Origin: Catellatospora methionotrophica
GTDB taxonomy: Bacteria; Actinomycetota; Actinomycetes; Mycobacteriales; Micromonosporaceae
DNA length: 64,000 bases
Assembly (NCBI RefSeq): GCF_011297335.1
Contig: NZ_JAAOTJ010000009.1
Coordinates: forward strand, 124,001-188,000
Reading direction: 5' to 3'
Position 1 is the stretch's first letter, and each line of letters opens with the position of its first letter. Below, one piece after another: positions 25,313 through 33,715 of the stretch. Below the pieces are notes generated by a model. The model worked only from the letters and a program-made list of their open reading frames with translations, was not told the origin of the DNA and made no database searches. A program made the position numbers and the translations under genes.

Positions 25313-26098
25313 TCAGCCTCCGTGGACGGTCAGGGCACGCAGCGCGCGCCGCCAGATGAGCCGGGCACCCCACCACAGCACCAGGATCCAGACGGCCTGC
25401 ACGGCCAGCAGCCGCAGCGCCTCCCAGCCGGTGGCCTGGCCGAGGTAGAGCGCGGCGGGCGTGGCGGTGATGCTGGCGAACGGCAGCACCGCCGCCGGTC
25501 CGGCCAGCCATGCGGGCAGCAGCGCCAGCGGGATCAGCGCACCCGAGAACAGGGTCACGATCGCGTCCTTGGCCCACGAGACGCCCATGAAGTTCTGCGT
25601 CCAGAAGCAGGCCATCGTGGTGATGTACGTGATGGCGAACTTCAACGGCGCGACCAGCAGGAAGCTCACCGTGAACAGCAGCGCCTGGACCGGGCCGGGC
25701 ACCACCATCCCGCCGGTGAACGTCACGATGGCCGTCGCGGCGATCGCGATCGCGATGAACTCCGTGGCCAGCCCGCCCATGTGCTCGCTGAACCGGGCCC
25801 ACTGGTAGTCCAGCGGCTTGGTCAGGTCGGTGGCCACGTGGCCGTCGAGGATGCGGTCGGCCATCCACCAGTCGCCGTACGCGCTGCCTATCGCCCCCGA
25901 CGCCCAGCCGATCAGTAGGTAGGCCTTCATCTGGTCCCAGTCGTAGCCGCCGATCTCGCCCTGCGACAGCAGCGCGTGCCACACCGCCAGCGACCCGGCC
26001 AGGAACGTCGCCCCGCCGATCCACAGGATCAGCGAGTTCAGCCGGTAGGTGAGGATGCGCCGCGTCGACATCCGCAGCAACCCGAGATAAGGCCTCAT
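25313..26098 (-). CDS. ABC-2-type exporter permease
   Basis: A 261-residue membrane protein with about six hydrophobic segments, starting MRPYLGLLRMSTRRILTYRL. GGYDWDQMKAYLLIGWASGA and MADRILDGHVATDLTKPLDY are conserved features of the partner permease to DUF990 proteins. ATG 26098 fits the family start; twelve extra upstream codons fall in a GAGCGCAGCGAG-like repeat and are not needed. It is the second gene of the three-gene exporter operon. Confidence 0.9.
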   Translation of the reverse strand: MRPYLGLLRMSTRRILTYRLNSLILWIGGATFLAGSLAVWHALLSQGEIGGYDWDQMKAYLLIGWASGAIGSAYGDWWMADRILDGHVATDLTKPLDYQWARFSEHMGGLATEFIAIAIAATAIVTFTGGMVVPGPVQALLFTVSFLLVAPLKFAITYITTMACFWTQNFMGVSWAKDAIVTLFSGALIPLALLPAWLAGPAAVLPFASITATPAALYLGQATGWEALRLLAVQAVWILVLWWGARLIWRRALRALTVHGG

Positions 26099-26099
26099 G

Positions 26100-26165
26100 G
26101 CTTCTCCTCGCTGCGCTCGTCGGCGGCATGGCACAGGGTCATGGCCCGCTCGCTGCGCTCGCTCA
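26100..26165. repeat. Short GCTCGCTGCGCTCG-type repeat between ABC genes
   Basis: CCTCGCTGCGCTCGTC (26104-26119) and CCGCTCGCTGCGCTCGCTCA (26145-26164) are near-identical direct copies about 40 bp apart. Each contains the palindromic core GAGCGCAGCGAG. This short motif is seen between genes in many actinomycetes and has no known function. Confidence 0.5.
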
Positions 26166-27161
26166 TCGGAGCAGCTCCCCGGCGTACACCTTGCGCACCA
26201 CGTCCTCGATGGCGGGTTCGTCCAGGTGCAGCTCGCCGACCTCGACGACGTCGAGCACCGCGGCGATGACCTGCCCGGCGGTGTGCGTGAACCGGTCGAA
26301 GGTCACCGTCACCTCGGTCGGGCTGGCCCCCGCGACGACCTCGACGTCGGGCAGCCGCTCGGCGAGCTTCTCGGCGGGGGTCGGCTCGGCCAGTTGCAGG
26401 TGCATGCGGCGTACCCGCGCGAAGCGGTCCTTCATCTGGGCCAGCGGGCCGTCGAAGATCTTGCGGCCCTCGTCGATGATGACGATCCGCTCGCACACGT
26501 CCTCGATGTCGCCCAGGTCGTGCGTGGTCAGCATCAGCGTCGTGCCGTCCTCACGCAGCTCGCGCAGGAACTGCCGGACCCGGTCCTTGACCGAGATGTC
26601 CAGCCCGATGGTCGGCTCGTCCAGGTAGACGATCTTCGGCGCGTGCAGCAGCGCGGCGGCCAGGTCGGCCCGCATCCGCTGGCCCAATGACAGCTTGCGG
26701 GCCACCACCGGCAGCAGGTCGGCCAGGCCGAGCACGTCGTCGAGGCGTTCCAGGCGCTGCTTGTAGAAGGCGGGACTCAGGTCGTACATGTCGCGCAGCA
26801 GGCCCAGGGACTCGCGGACCGGCAGGTCCCACCACAGCTGGGTGCGCTGGCCGAACAGCACGCCGATGTTGCGGGCGTTGACCATCCGGTCGGTGTGCGG
26901 CTCGGCCCCGGCCACCCGCACCGTGCCCGCCGTCGGCACCAGGATGCCGGTGAGCAGCTTGATCGTCGTGGACTTGCCCGCGCCGTTGGGCCCGACGTAC
27001 GCCACGGACTCACCGGCCTCGATGGACAGGTCGATGCCGTCGACCGCCCGGAACTCCTTGAACCTGCGCTGCACCAGATGTTTCAGCGAGCCGCGAAGCC
27101 CAGGATCCTTCTCCGGCCGACGGAAGATCTTCGTCAGCCCACGGGCCTCCACCAACGACAT
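26163..27161 (-). CDS. ABC exporter ATP-binding protein
   Basis: A 332-residue cytoplasmic ATPase. It has Walker A GPNGAGKSTTIKLL, Q-loop VLFGQRTQLWWDLPV, signature LSLGQRMRADLAAAL, Walker B KIVYLDEPTIGLD, and H-loop MLTTHDLGDIEDVCERI. The C-terminal 90 residues form an accessory domain typical of ABC-2 drug exporters. It is the first gene of the operon with the two permeases (24523-26098). The gap to the next gene holds the GAGCGCAGCGAG repeats. No clear promoter hexamer precedes ATG 27161. Confidence 0.94.
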   Translation of the reverse strand: MSLVEARGLTKIFRRPEKDPGLRGSLKHLVQRRFKEFRAVDGIDLSIEAGESVAYVGPNGAGKSTTIKLLTGILVPTAGTVRVAGAEPHTDRMVNARNIGVLFGQRTQLWWDLPVRESLGLLRDMYDLSPAFYKQRLERLDDVLGLADLLPVVARKLSLGQRMRADLAAALLHAPKIVYLDEPTIGLDISVKDRVRQFLRELREDGTTLMLTTHDLGDIEDVCERIVIIDEGRKIFDGPLAQMKDRFARVRRMHLQLAEPTPAEKLAERLPDVEVVAGASPTEVTVTFDRFTHTAGQVIAAVLDVVEVGELHLDEPAIEDVVRKVYAGELLR

Positions 27162-27322
27162 GGCCCGACCATGTCAGCGCGCCGCGCGGGGGGTCAACCG
27201 GTTTCTCGCGCCTGAACCACCCGGCCCGCCTTGGGCTCGGCTGGTTCCGCGACGTCGACCTGCCCGGCCCCGCCGCGCGGGTGCCTGGCGGGTTCGCGCG
27301 TCCGGGCCGCTAGGTTGGTCGG

Positions 27323-28135
27323 GTGCCAGTGCTCTCCGCCCAGCTCCGCGCCGCCGCCGTCCGGCTGGCCGCGGCCGGGCTCGTCTCCCCCCGGGTGGAG
27401 GCGGAGCTGCTCGCCGCGCACGTGCTCGGGGTCGCCCGGGGCCGTCTGCTGCTGATCGACGCCATCACCGAACCGCAGGCCGCCGCCCTCGACGAGCTGG
27501 TCGCGCGCCGTGCCGAACGGATACCGCTGCAGCACCTGACCGGCACCGCCCCGTTCCTCGACCGCGAGCTGCTGGTCGGACCGGGTGTCTTCATCCCGCG
27601 CCCGGAGACCGAACTGCTGGCCCGCTGGGGGATCGAGTCCCTGCACGGCGTGGCCGATCCGGTGGTCCTGGACCTGTGCAGCGGCTCGGGCGCGCTCGCC
27701 GTCGCGCTGGCCGACGCCCGCCCCGACGCGACCGTGTACGCCGTCGAACGCAGCGACGACGCCCTGCCCTGGCTGCGCCGCAACGTCGCCGGGACGCGGG
27801 TCTCGGTCATCCCCGGCGACGTCCGCGACGTCGCGCTGCCCGCGCCGGTCGACCTGGTCCTGTGCAACCCGCCCTACGTCCCGCTGTCGGTGCCGGTCCC
27901 GCCCGAGGTCGGCCACGACCCCGCCGAGGCGGTCTTCTCCGGCGAGCACGGCCTAGACCTCATCCCCGTGATCATCGCCCGCGCCGCCGAGGTGCTCCGC
28001 CCCGGCGGCCGCCTCGGCATCGAGCACGACGACACCCATACCCCCGCCATGGCCCGTCTCCTGGCCGCCTGGCAAACCGTGACCACTCACCCCGACCTCG
28101 CCGGCCGCCCCCGCTTCACCACCGCCCGCAGGTAA
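27323..28135 (+). CDS. prmC: Release factor glutamine methyltransferase
   Basis: PrmC (HemK) uses S-adenosylmethionine to methylate the Gln of the GGQ motif in RF1 and RF2. The 270-residue protein has the helical N-terminal domain with RIPLQHLTGTAPFLDREL and FIPRPETELL, SAM motif I VLDLCSGSGALAVAL, and the catalytic NPPY in LVLCNPPYVPL near residue 183. TAGGTT (27311-27316) ends 6 nt before GTG 27323, so it appears leaderless and independent of prfA. Confidence 0.96.
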   Translation: MPVLSAQLRAAAVRLAAAGLVSPRVEAELLAAHVLGVARGRLLLIDAITEPQAAALDELVARRAERIPLQHLTGTAPFLDRELLVGPGVFIPRPETELLARWGIESLHGVADPVVLDLCSGSGALAVALADARPDATVYAVERSDDALPWLRRNVAGTRVSVIPGDVRDVALPAPVDLVLCNPPYVPLSVPVPPEVGHDPAEAVFSGEHGLDLIPVIIARAAEVLRPGGRLGIEHDDTHTPAMARLLAAWQTVTTHPDLAGRPRFTTARR

Positions 28136-28150
28136 GGAAGGGCACCTTCC
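28134..28150. repeat. Short palindromic repeat after prmC (family D)
   Basis: AAGGAAGGGCACCTTCC contains the palindromic core GGAAGGGCACCTTCC, the same element seen at 20915-20933 and 61292-61334. It begins at the prmC stop codon. Confidence 0.55.
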
Positions 28151-28210
28151 TAACTAGTGGTGCGCGGCGACCTGCGGCGCGCGTGACGGTCGCCGGCGCG
28201 AGGGCGTCAA

Positions 28211-28286
28211 GATCGCTCGGCTTGCCGGGCACCTGTGCGTATCTTGCGGCCTCATTCGCCCATGTGCCAGGCAGGTGCGCCGATCG
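28211..28286. repeat. REP-like element (family C, copy 1)
   Basis: GCTTGCCGGGCACCTGTGCG (28221-28240) and, farther on, CATGTGCCAGGCAGGTGCGC (28261-28280) are imperfect reverse complements. The whole segment aligns, in reverse orientation, with the element at 56683-56759. It occupies most of the prmC-sua5 gap, which otherwise shows nothing. Confidence 0.6.
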
Positions 28287-28368
28287 TGAGCGTCGTGGCG
28301 GACCGGCTGTCCGGTGGGTGGGAGCCGTGTGTGCCGGATGCGAACAGCGCATGACAGACTGGCTCACC

Positions 28369-29019
28369 GTGAGGCTCTACGACTGCCGCAACGTCGTCGA
28401 ACGTGACCGCGGGATCCAGGCCGCGATCGACGCCGTATCCAGTGGCGACCTTGTGGTCCTGCCGACCGACACGGTGTACGGCATCGGTGCCGACGCCTTC
28501 AAGCCCTGGGCGGTGACCAACCTGCTCAGCGCCAAGGGGCGGGGACGGCACATGCCGCCGCCGGTGCTGGTCGGGTCCCGGCACACCCTCGACGGCCTGG
28601 TGATGCGCCTGCCGTCGGTGGCCCGTGACCTGGTCGAGGCGTTCTGGCCCGGCGCGCTGACCATCGTCGTCGAGCAGGCCCCGAGCCTGCAGTGGGACCT
28701 CGGTGAGACCGGCGGCACGGTGGCCGTACGCATGCCGCTGCACCCCGTCGCGCTGGAGGTGCTGCGCAAGACCGGCCCGATGGCGGTCTCCTCGGCGAAC
28801 CTCACCGGCCAGGCCGCCGCGCTCACCGCCGAGCAGGCCCGCGACCAGCTCAGCTACAAGGTCAGCGTGTACCTGGAGGCGGGGGAGTGCCCCAGCCCGG
28901 TGCCGTCGACGATCGTGGACGTCACCGGCGACCGGCCGCGCGTGCTGCGCGCCGGGGCGATCAGCCTCGACCAGCTGCGCGAGGTCGCCACCGACATGCT
29001 GGGCCCGGAGGAGCAGTGA
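28369..29019 (+). CDS. L-threonylcarbamoyladenylate synthase (Sua5/YrdC family)
   Basis: It makes threonylcarbamoyl-AMP from threonine, bicarbonate and ATP for t6A37 modification of ANN-decoding tRNAs. The 216-residue YrdC domain shows GDLVVLPTDTVYGIGADAF, SAKGRGRHMPPPVLV, FWPGALTIVVEQ, VAVRMPLHP and GPMAVSSANLTGQ. Starting at GTG 28369 gives MRLYDCRNV, which resembles other actinobacterial N-termini. A CAGACT hexamer ends 8 nt upstream. ATG 28351 (six codons earlier) is the alternative. It overlaps the following phosphatase gene by one base. Confidence 0.94.
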   Translation: MRLYDCRNVVERDRGIQAAIDAVSSGDLVVLPTDTVYGIGADAFKPWAVTNLLSAKGRGRHMPPPVLVGSRHTLDGLVMRLPSVARDLVEAFWPGALTIVVEQAPSLQWDLGETGGTVAVRMPLHPVALEVLRKTGPMAVSSANLTGQAAALTAEQARDQLSYKVSVYLEAGECPSPVPSTIVDVTGDRPRVLRAGAISLDQLREVATDMLGPEEQ

Positions 29020-29612
29020 TGGCCCCCTTCACGGTGCTGCACGTGTGCATGGGCAACATCTGCCGCTCGCCGATGGCCGAGCGCCTGCTGGCGCTGGCGG
29101 TCACCGAGCAGGCCGGTCCGGTCGGCGCCGATCTGGTGCTGTCGCACTCGGCGGGCACCGGCGGCTGGCACGAGGGCGAGGAGATGAACCCGCCCGCGGC
29201 CCGCCAGGTGCGCTCGCGGGGCGGCTCGCCCGACGACTTCGCGGCCCGCAAGCTGCGCGCCGAGCACATCGAGGCCGCCGATCTGATCCTCACCGCGACC
29301 GCCGACCAGTACGACTACGTGGTCGCGCTGCGCCCCGATGCCGCCGACCGCACCTTCGTGCTCGGCGAGTTCGGCCGCCTGCTGCCCGCCGTCGACCCGT
29401 CCGCGCTGCCGACCGCCGACCGCACCCCGGACGCGGTGTACGAGCGCGGCGTCGCCCTGGTCGCCGCCGTCGCCGCAGCCCGCAACGGCGAGGCCGCCCA
29501 GGCCAAGGACGACCTCGACGACCCCTGGGGCCGAGGCGACCAGGTGTTCGCCCGCGTCGCCGACGAGATCCAGGCCACCGTCCACCCCCTGACGGCCGTC
29601 CTCCTGCCGTGA
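29019..29612 (+). CDS. Low-molecular-weight protein tyrosine phosphatase
   Basis: The 197-residue product has the phosphate loop CMGNICRSPMAERL near residues 10-23 (C-X5-R-S) and ADRTFVLGEFGRL. The C-terminal DPWGRGDQVF corresponds to the general-acid Asp-Pro loop of the family (usually DP near the end). Such enzymes dephosphorylate protein tyrosine, often controlling capsule or wall polymer kinases. The start ATG overlaps the Sua5 TGA, so translation is coupled. The C-terminus is longer than the usual 150-160 residues by about 35, including a charged insert AQAKDDLDD. Confidence 0.93.
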   Translation: MAPFTVLHVCMGNICRSPMAERLLALAVTEQAGPVGADLVLSHSAGTGGWHEGEEMNPPAARQVRSRGGSPDDFAARKLRAEHIEAADLILTATADQYDYVVALRPDAADRTFVLGEFGRLLPAVDPSALPTADRTPDAVYERGVALVAAVAAARNGEAAQAKDDLDDPWGRGDQVFARVADEIQATVHPLTAVLLP

Positions 29613-29701
29613 CCCGTGCCACGCCCCACTCGGTTGATCATGAACCTGTGGCACGGTTGGCCGGCGTGCCGTTGGCACCACTTGACGACCTTGAGGCGTG
29701 A

Positions 29702-30106
29702 ATGCTCGCTAAGCGGCTGAAGTTCCTGCCGTTCATGCTCGGTGTGACCGCGGCGGTGGCCGTGCTCGCGCCGCTGGTGGCGTACCTCACCGTCGGTGCG
29801 CAGGCGGCGGTCGGCGTGCTGGCCGGGGTCGCCCTGGTCGCGGCCAGTTACCTGCTGTCCAGTGTCGTGATCGCCTGGGCGGACTCGATCAACCCGAAGA
29901 TGGTGCTGTCGGTCGGGCTGCTGATGTACGGCATCAAGTTCACCGTGCTGTTCCTGGTGCTCGCCGTGATCGCCAAGTCGGGCTGGGCCGGGCTCAAGCC
30001 CATGGCGATCGGCATCGGCATCGCCGCCATCGCGTGGACCATCGGCCACGGCTGGTGGCTCTGGCACGCCAAGATCCCCTACATCGACGAGCCCGAGCAG
30101 AAGTAG
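29702..30106 (+). CDS. AtpI-like four-helix membrane protein upstream of the ATP synthase
   Basis: A 134-residue protein with four hydrophobic segments (residues about 9-30, 33-55, 66-88 and 96-116). Its place ahead of the atp genes matches the small hydrophobic protein upstream of atpB in other actinobacteria (Rv1303 position), often called ATP synthase I-like. AtpI proteins help assemble the c-ring. The ATG follows GAGG. Assignment to the family rests on position and topology rather than a clear motif. Confidence 0.75.
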   Translation: MLAKRLKFLPFMLGVTAAVAVLAPLVAYLTVGAQAAVGVLAGVALVAASYLLSSVVIAWADSINPKMVLSVGLLMYGIKFTVLFLVLAVIAKSGWAGLKPMAIGIGIAAIAWTIGHGWWLWHAKIPYIDEPEQK

Positions 30107-30110
30107 CCGG

Positions 30111-30569
30111 TCAGCCGAAGATCGGCGCGCGACAGGGGTCCTTGACCGCGCCCGAGATCAGGTTGTCGCCCTCGGTGTCCTTGCGGGATGTGCGGGACCA
30201 GTCGACGACGGTGCGGAAGGTGCCGGAGCGGCAGCTCAGGCTCAGATCCTTGGTCTGGTACTTCAGCTCGGCGGCGTAGGTGGCCTTGCCCTTGAGGGTG
30301 TGTGTGCGGGAGGCCACACTGCGCCATACGTCACCGTCGCGGCGCTCCAGTTTGATCTTCAGGACGAGGCGTTCCGCGCCCGGGGTGGCACAGCGGTAGC
30401 GGACCCGCCCGGCGAAGTTGTCGCGGTCCTCGTCGGCCTTCGGGCCATCGACGATGACCGTGCAGTGCACCGGCTTGGTCGATTCGGTGTCATCGTTGCC
30501 GCGCGGCTCACAACCAGCGTTTAATGCTGTGAGCAGCACGAAAACCACAGGTATCGTGAACTTGCGCAT
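30111..30569 (-). CDS. Putative lipoprotein inside the atp locus
   Basis: A 152-residue exported protein with a signal peptide ending in a lipobox, LTALNAGC (Cys near residue 19), so probably lipid-anchored outside the membrane. The mature part is hydrophilic, with Cys at C35, C59 and others that may form disulfides, and SLSCRSGTFRTVVDWSRTS near the end. I do not recognise a family. It lies on the minus strand between the AtpI-like gene and the AtpZ-like gene, 4 bp from the former, so it interrupts the locus. Confidence 0.75.
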   Translation of the reverse strand: MRKFTIPVVFVLLTALNAGCEPRGNDDTESTKPVHCTVIVDGPKADEDRDNFAGRVRYRCATPGAERLVLKIKLERRDGDVWRSVASRTHTLKGKATYAAELKYQTKDLSLSCRSGTFRTVVDWSRTSRKDTEGDNLISGAVKDPCRAPIFG

Positions 30570-30751
30570 CGCCGCACCGCCGTGGGGGAGAACGGAAGGG
30601 TTCTCTCCATCTCAGCGGTTCGGGTCGGTTAAATCAACATCTATCTCATTGTGATGGAAGATGACGCACCGCCGACCTGGTGATGAACATCGCTCGCGTA
30701 CGGGGGGTGCGTCGGCCGCTGCGGGGGGTGGCTGATATTGTTCGCCCCGTC

Positions 30752-30967
30752 ATGGCCGATGACCAGCCTCCTAAGCGCCCTCATGCAGAGGGCGCCGATG
30801 CGGGTTGGGCGGCCATCGGGTATCTCCTCGGCGGCATGTTCGTCTGGGGAGGGGTCGGGTGGCTCATCGATAAGTGGCTGGGACTCCCCAATGTCGGGCT
30901 GTTGATCGGTTTGATCGGCGGCGCGGCCGCCGGGGTCTATCTGACCGTGAAAAGACTGGACGGGTGA
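30752..30967 (+). CDS. AtpZ/AtpI-family small membrane protein
   Basis: A 71-residue protein with a hydrophilic N-terminus and two membrane helices, GWAAIGYLLGGMFVWGGVGW and VGLLIGLIGGAAAGVYLTV, the layout of the AtpZ/AtpI family encoded just before atpB and thought to aid Fo assembly or ion supply. ATG 30752 begins MADDQPPKRPHAEG. TATTGT (30736-30741) lies 10 nt upstream, implying a very short leader and a promoter for the atp operon. atpB starts 28 nt after its stop. Confidence 0.85.
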   Translation: MADDQPPKRPHAEGADAGWAAIGYLLGGMFVWGGVGWLIDKWLGLPNVGLLIGLIGGAAAGVYLTVKRLDG

Positions 30968-30995
30968 CCGTGCCCGATCGACGGAGGATGACAGG

Positions 30996-31796
30996 TTGAT
31001 TACGCAGCCGGGTTTCCTTGCCTCGGAGTTTCCTCCTGGCGTGGATGTCTTCGACTACAAGTCACTGATCCCGTCGCTCGAGGGCAGCATGTGGGGCGGG
31101 GCCTTCACCAAGCTGAGCCTTCTGGTCTGGATGGCCGTCGCCATCGTGATCATCTTCTTCCTGGTCACGTACCGCAACCCCACGCTGGTGCCGACGAAGA
31201 AGCAGTGGCTCGCCGAGTCGGTCTACGGCGTGGTGCGCAACAACATCGCCACCGACATCATCGGCCCCCAGGGCGTGCGCTTCGCGCCGTACCTGGCGAC
31301 GATCTTCTGCTTCGTCTTCGTGACGAACCTGTGGAGCATCGTGCCGTTCGCGCAGATCTCGCCGAACTCGCACCTCGCGTTCCCCGTCGTGCTCGCTGTG
31401 CTGACCTGGTTCGTCTACATCGGGCTCGGCATCAAGAAGCACGGCGTGCTGGGCTACCTGAAGCACTCCACGGTGCAGCCGGGCGTGCCGTGGTGGGTGC
31501 ACCCGATCCTGGTTCCGATCGAGTTCCTCTCGAACCTGATCCTGCGCCCGATCACGCTCGCCGTCCGTCTGTTCGCGAACATGTTCGCCGGCCACATGAT
31601 CCTGCTGGTGTTCACCCTCGGCGGCGTGGCCCTGTGGAACGCGGGTCCGCTGCTGCTCAAGCCGGCCGCGCTGGGCAGCTGGGCGTTCGCCATCGTGATG
31701 ACGCTGTTCGAGCTCTTCATCCTGAGCCTGCAGGCGTACGTCTTCACGCTGCTCTCGGCGACCTACTTCCAGAGCTCGATCGCCGACGAGCACTGA
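30996..31796 (+). CDS. atpB: ATP synthase Fo subunit a
   Basis: Subunit a forms the proton half-channels against the c-ring. The 266-residue membrane protein contains the essential Arg in ILRPITLAVRLFANMFAGH (near residue 191), and five to six helices with ELFILSLQAYVFTLLSATYF at the end. The start is TTG 30996, 5 nt after GAGGATGACAGG with the GGAGG core further upstream. No in-frame ATG or GTG is closer. Confidence 0.97.
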   Translation: MITQPGFLASEFPPGVDVFDYKSLIPSLEGSMWGGAFTKLSLLVWMAVAIVIIFFLVTYRNPTLVPTKKQWLAESVYGVVRNNIATDIIGPQGVRFAPYLATIFCFVFVTNLWSIVPFAQISPNSHLAFPVVLAVLTWFVYIGLGIKKHGVLGYLKHSTVQPGVPWWVHPILVPIEFLSNLILRPITLAVRLFANMFAGHMILLVFTLGGVALWNAGPLLLKPAALGSWAFAIVMTLFELFILSLQAYVFTLLSATYFQSSIADEH

Positions 31797-31931
31797 GCTC
31801 CGGCGCAACCGAGACACTCGCGCCCCTCCAGCGCGACACGCTGGCTTCTCGATCCACAACTGAAGATCGTTCGTACCCATAACCAAACGTGCGCGTGACT
31901 GGCACGCGTCGAATTCAGGAGGAACCTACAG

Positions 31932-32141
31932 ATGGTTACCGGCAGCCTTAACGTCATCGGCTACGGCATCGCCGCGCTGGGCCCGGGTATCGGCGTGGGT
32001 CTGGTCTTCGCCGCCTACATCCAGGCGACCGCCCGTCAGCCCGAGTCGGCCGGCCTCACCCGCACCTACATGTTCATGGGCTTCGCCGTTGTCGAGGCGC
32101 TCGCCCTGCTGGGCCTCGTGCTCGCGTTCGCGCTCAGCTAA
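31932..32141 (+). CDS. atpE: ATP synthase Fo subunit c
   Basis: The 69-residue c-ring protein is a hairpin of two helices. The polar loop is ARQPE (residues 34-38) and the ion-binding Glu55 is in FAVVEALALLGLV, which implies H+ coupling. The N-terminal helix has GIAALGPGIGVGLVFAAY. The strong AGGAGG site in a 135-bp gap after atpB fits the high stoichiometry required for subunit c. The gap shows no terminator. Confidence 0.97.
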   Translation: MVTGSLNVIGYGIAALGPGIGVGLVFAAYIQATARQPESAGLTRTYMFMGFAVVEALALLGLVLAFALS

Positions 32142-32214
32142 TCCGGGTCCCGAGCGCCGAGACGATCCGGTGACCGGTCCTAGCCGACCGGTCACCGCCG
32201 AAGGGGAGTGACCT

Positions 32215-32766
32215 ATGTACATCGCACAAGAGGCACCTGGCGCGCCCGCTGAGCACGCCGAATACAACGTGCTCGGTGTGCCGCTGGCTGAGGTGATCGT
32301 CGGCCTCATCGCTTTCGGCGTCCTGCTGTTCGTGCTGACCAAGTTCGTGTTCCCGCGTATGGAGAGCATGTTCCAGCAGCGCGTCGAGGCCATCGAGGGC
32401 GGGCTCGTCAAGGCGGAGAAGGCTCAGGCCGAGGCCGCGGCACTGCTGTCGCAGTACAAGGCGCAGCTGGCCGAGGCTCGCACGGAGGCCGCGCGCATCC
32501 GTGACGAGGCCCGTGCCGACGCCGAGGGCATCCGCACCGACGTGCTGGCCAAGGCCCGCGAGGAGTCCGACCGCATCATCGCGGCCGGTCGCGAGCAGCT
32601 GGCCGGCGAGCGGGCGAGCATCGTCCGTGAGCTGCGCACCGAGATGGGCTCGCTGGCGGTCAGCCTGGCCGGCAAGATCGTTGGTGAGTCGCTGGAGGAC
32701 GAGGCCCGTCGTCGTGGCACCGTCGAGCGCGCGCTCGCCGACCTCGAGACCGCCGGAGCCCGTTGA
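32215..32766 (+). CDS. atpF: ATP synthase Fo subunit b
   Basis: A 183-residue stalk subunit with one N-terminal membrane helix (about residues 22-42, VIVGLIAFGVLLFVLTKFVF) and a long Ala/Glu/Arg-rich amphipathic helix that dimerises and binds delta. A GGGGAG ribosome binding site precedes the ATG. The stop overlaps the atpH ATG by one base. Confidence 0.96.
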   Translation: MYIAQEAPGAPAEHAEYNVLGVPLAEVIVGLIAFGVLLFVLTKFVFPRMESMFQQRVEAIEGGLVKAEKAQAEAAALLSQYKAQLAEARTEAARIRDEARADAEGIRTDVLAKAREESDRIIAAGREQLAGERASIVRELRTEMGSLAVSLAGKIVGESLEDEARRRGTVERALADLETAGAR

Positions 32767-33587
32767 TGCAGGCGGCAAGCCGAGAGTCGTACGCGGCAGC
32801 TCGGGCGGCGCTGGAGGCGTCCGCCCGGGGTGCCGGTGCCGCCGCCACCGCGGTGACCGCGGACGAGCTGATGTCGTTCGCGGACCTGCTGGGCCGCGAG
32901 CCGCGGCTGCGCCGCGCGCTGTCCGACCCCTCCCGTCCGGGCGAGCAGCGCGGCGAACTCGCCGCGAGCCTGCTGCAGGGCAAGGTCGGCCAGAGCACGG
33001 TCGACCTGGTGAAGGTGCTCGCGTCCGGCCGCTGGTCGGCCGCGTCGGAGCTGCTGGAAGCCGCTGAGCGGCTCGGCGTCGACGCGCTGCTGGCCTCGGC
33101 CGAGCTGGCCGGGGACCTGAACGAGGTCGAGGACGAGCTGTTCCGCTTCGGGCAGATCGTCGACGGCGACCCGCAGCTCGCAGCCACGATCGGCGAGTTC
33201 ATCCTGCCGGTGGCGAACCGGGCCGAGCTGGTCGGCGGCTTGCTGCGGGACAAGGCGAAACCGGTCACGGTGAGTCTGGCGGAGCTGGCGGTGCGGGGCT
33301 TCGGCGGCCGTACGTTCAGCAACGGCATCACCCGCCTGGTGGAGCTGGCCGCGGAGCGCCGCGAGGCGCAGGTCGCCTACGTCACGGTCGCCGAAGGGCT
33401 GACCGAGGCGGAGGAGGCGCGTCTGGCATCGTCGCTGTCCGCCATCTACGGCCGTCAGGTCTCGGTGAAGGTAACCGTCGACCCCGCGGTGCTGGGTGGG
33501 CTGAGCGTGCAGGTCGGCAGCGACCTCTACGACGGCACCATCGCACGGCGGCTGGCCGCAGTCCGCAACGCGCTCGCTGGAAAGTGA
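32766..33587 (+). CDS. atpH: ATP synthase F1 subunit delta
   Basis: The 273-residue delta subunit links F1 to the b stalk. The C-terminal part, REAQVAYVTVAEGLTEAEEA and VDPAVLGGLSVQVGSDLYDG, is the conserved OSCP/delta signature. The N-terminal portion is longer than in E. coli (177 residues), as usual in actinobacteria. ATG 32766 overlaps the atpF stop. TTG 32763 would add one codon. Confidence 0.95.
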   Translation: MQAASRESYAAARAALEASARGAGAAATAVTADELMSFADLLGREPRLRRALSDPSRPGEQRGELAASLLQGKVGQSTVDLVKVLASGRWSAASELLEAAERLGVDALLASAELAGDLNEVEDELFRFGQIVDGDPQLAATIGEFILPVANRAELVGGLLRDKAKPVTVSLAELAVRGFGGRTFSNGITRLVELAAERREAQVAYVTVAEGLTEAEEARLASSLSAIYGRQVSVKVTVDPAVLGGLSVQVGSDLYDGTIARRLAAVRNALAGK

Positions 33588-33715
33588 GCGCCGGAGGGCC
33601 GGCTGACGCCTGGATGCGCCGCTTGAGCGGTGGCGCGCCGGGACGAACCGCACTCCGTGAGAACCGCAACCGAACCTGACTTTTGACAGTCACGACACCC
33701 GTTAGGAAGCTGAGG

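Noticed and set aside
26788-28368. Upstream extension of the Sua5 frame
   Set aside because: It overlaps the ABC ATPase and prmC genes in another frame and is low-complexity Arg-rich sequence.
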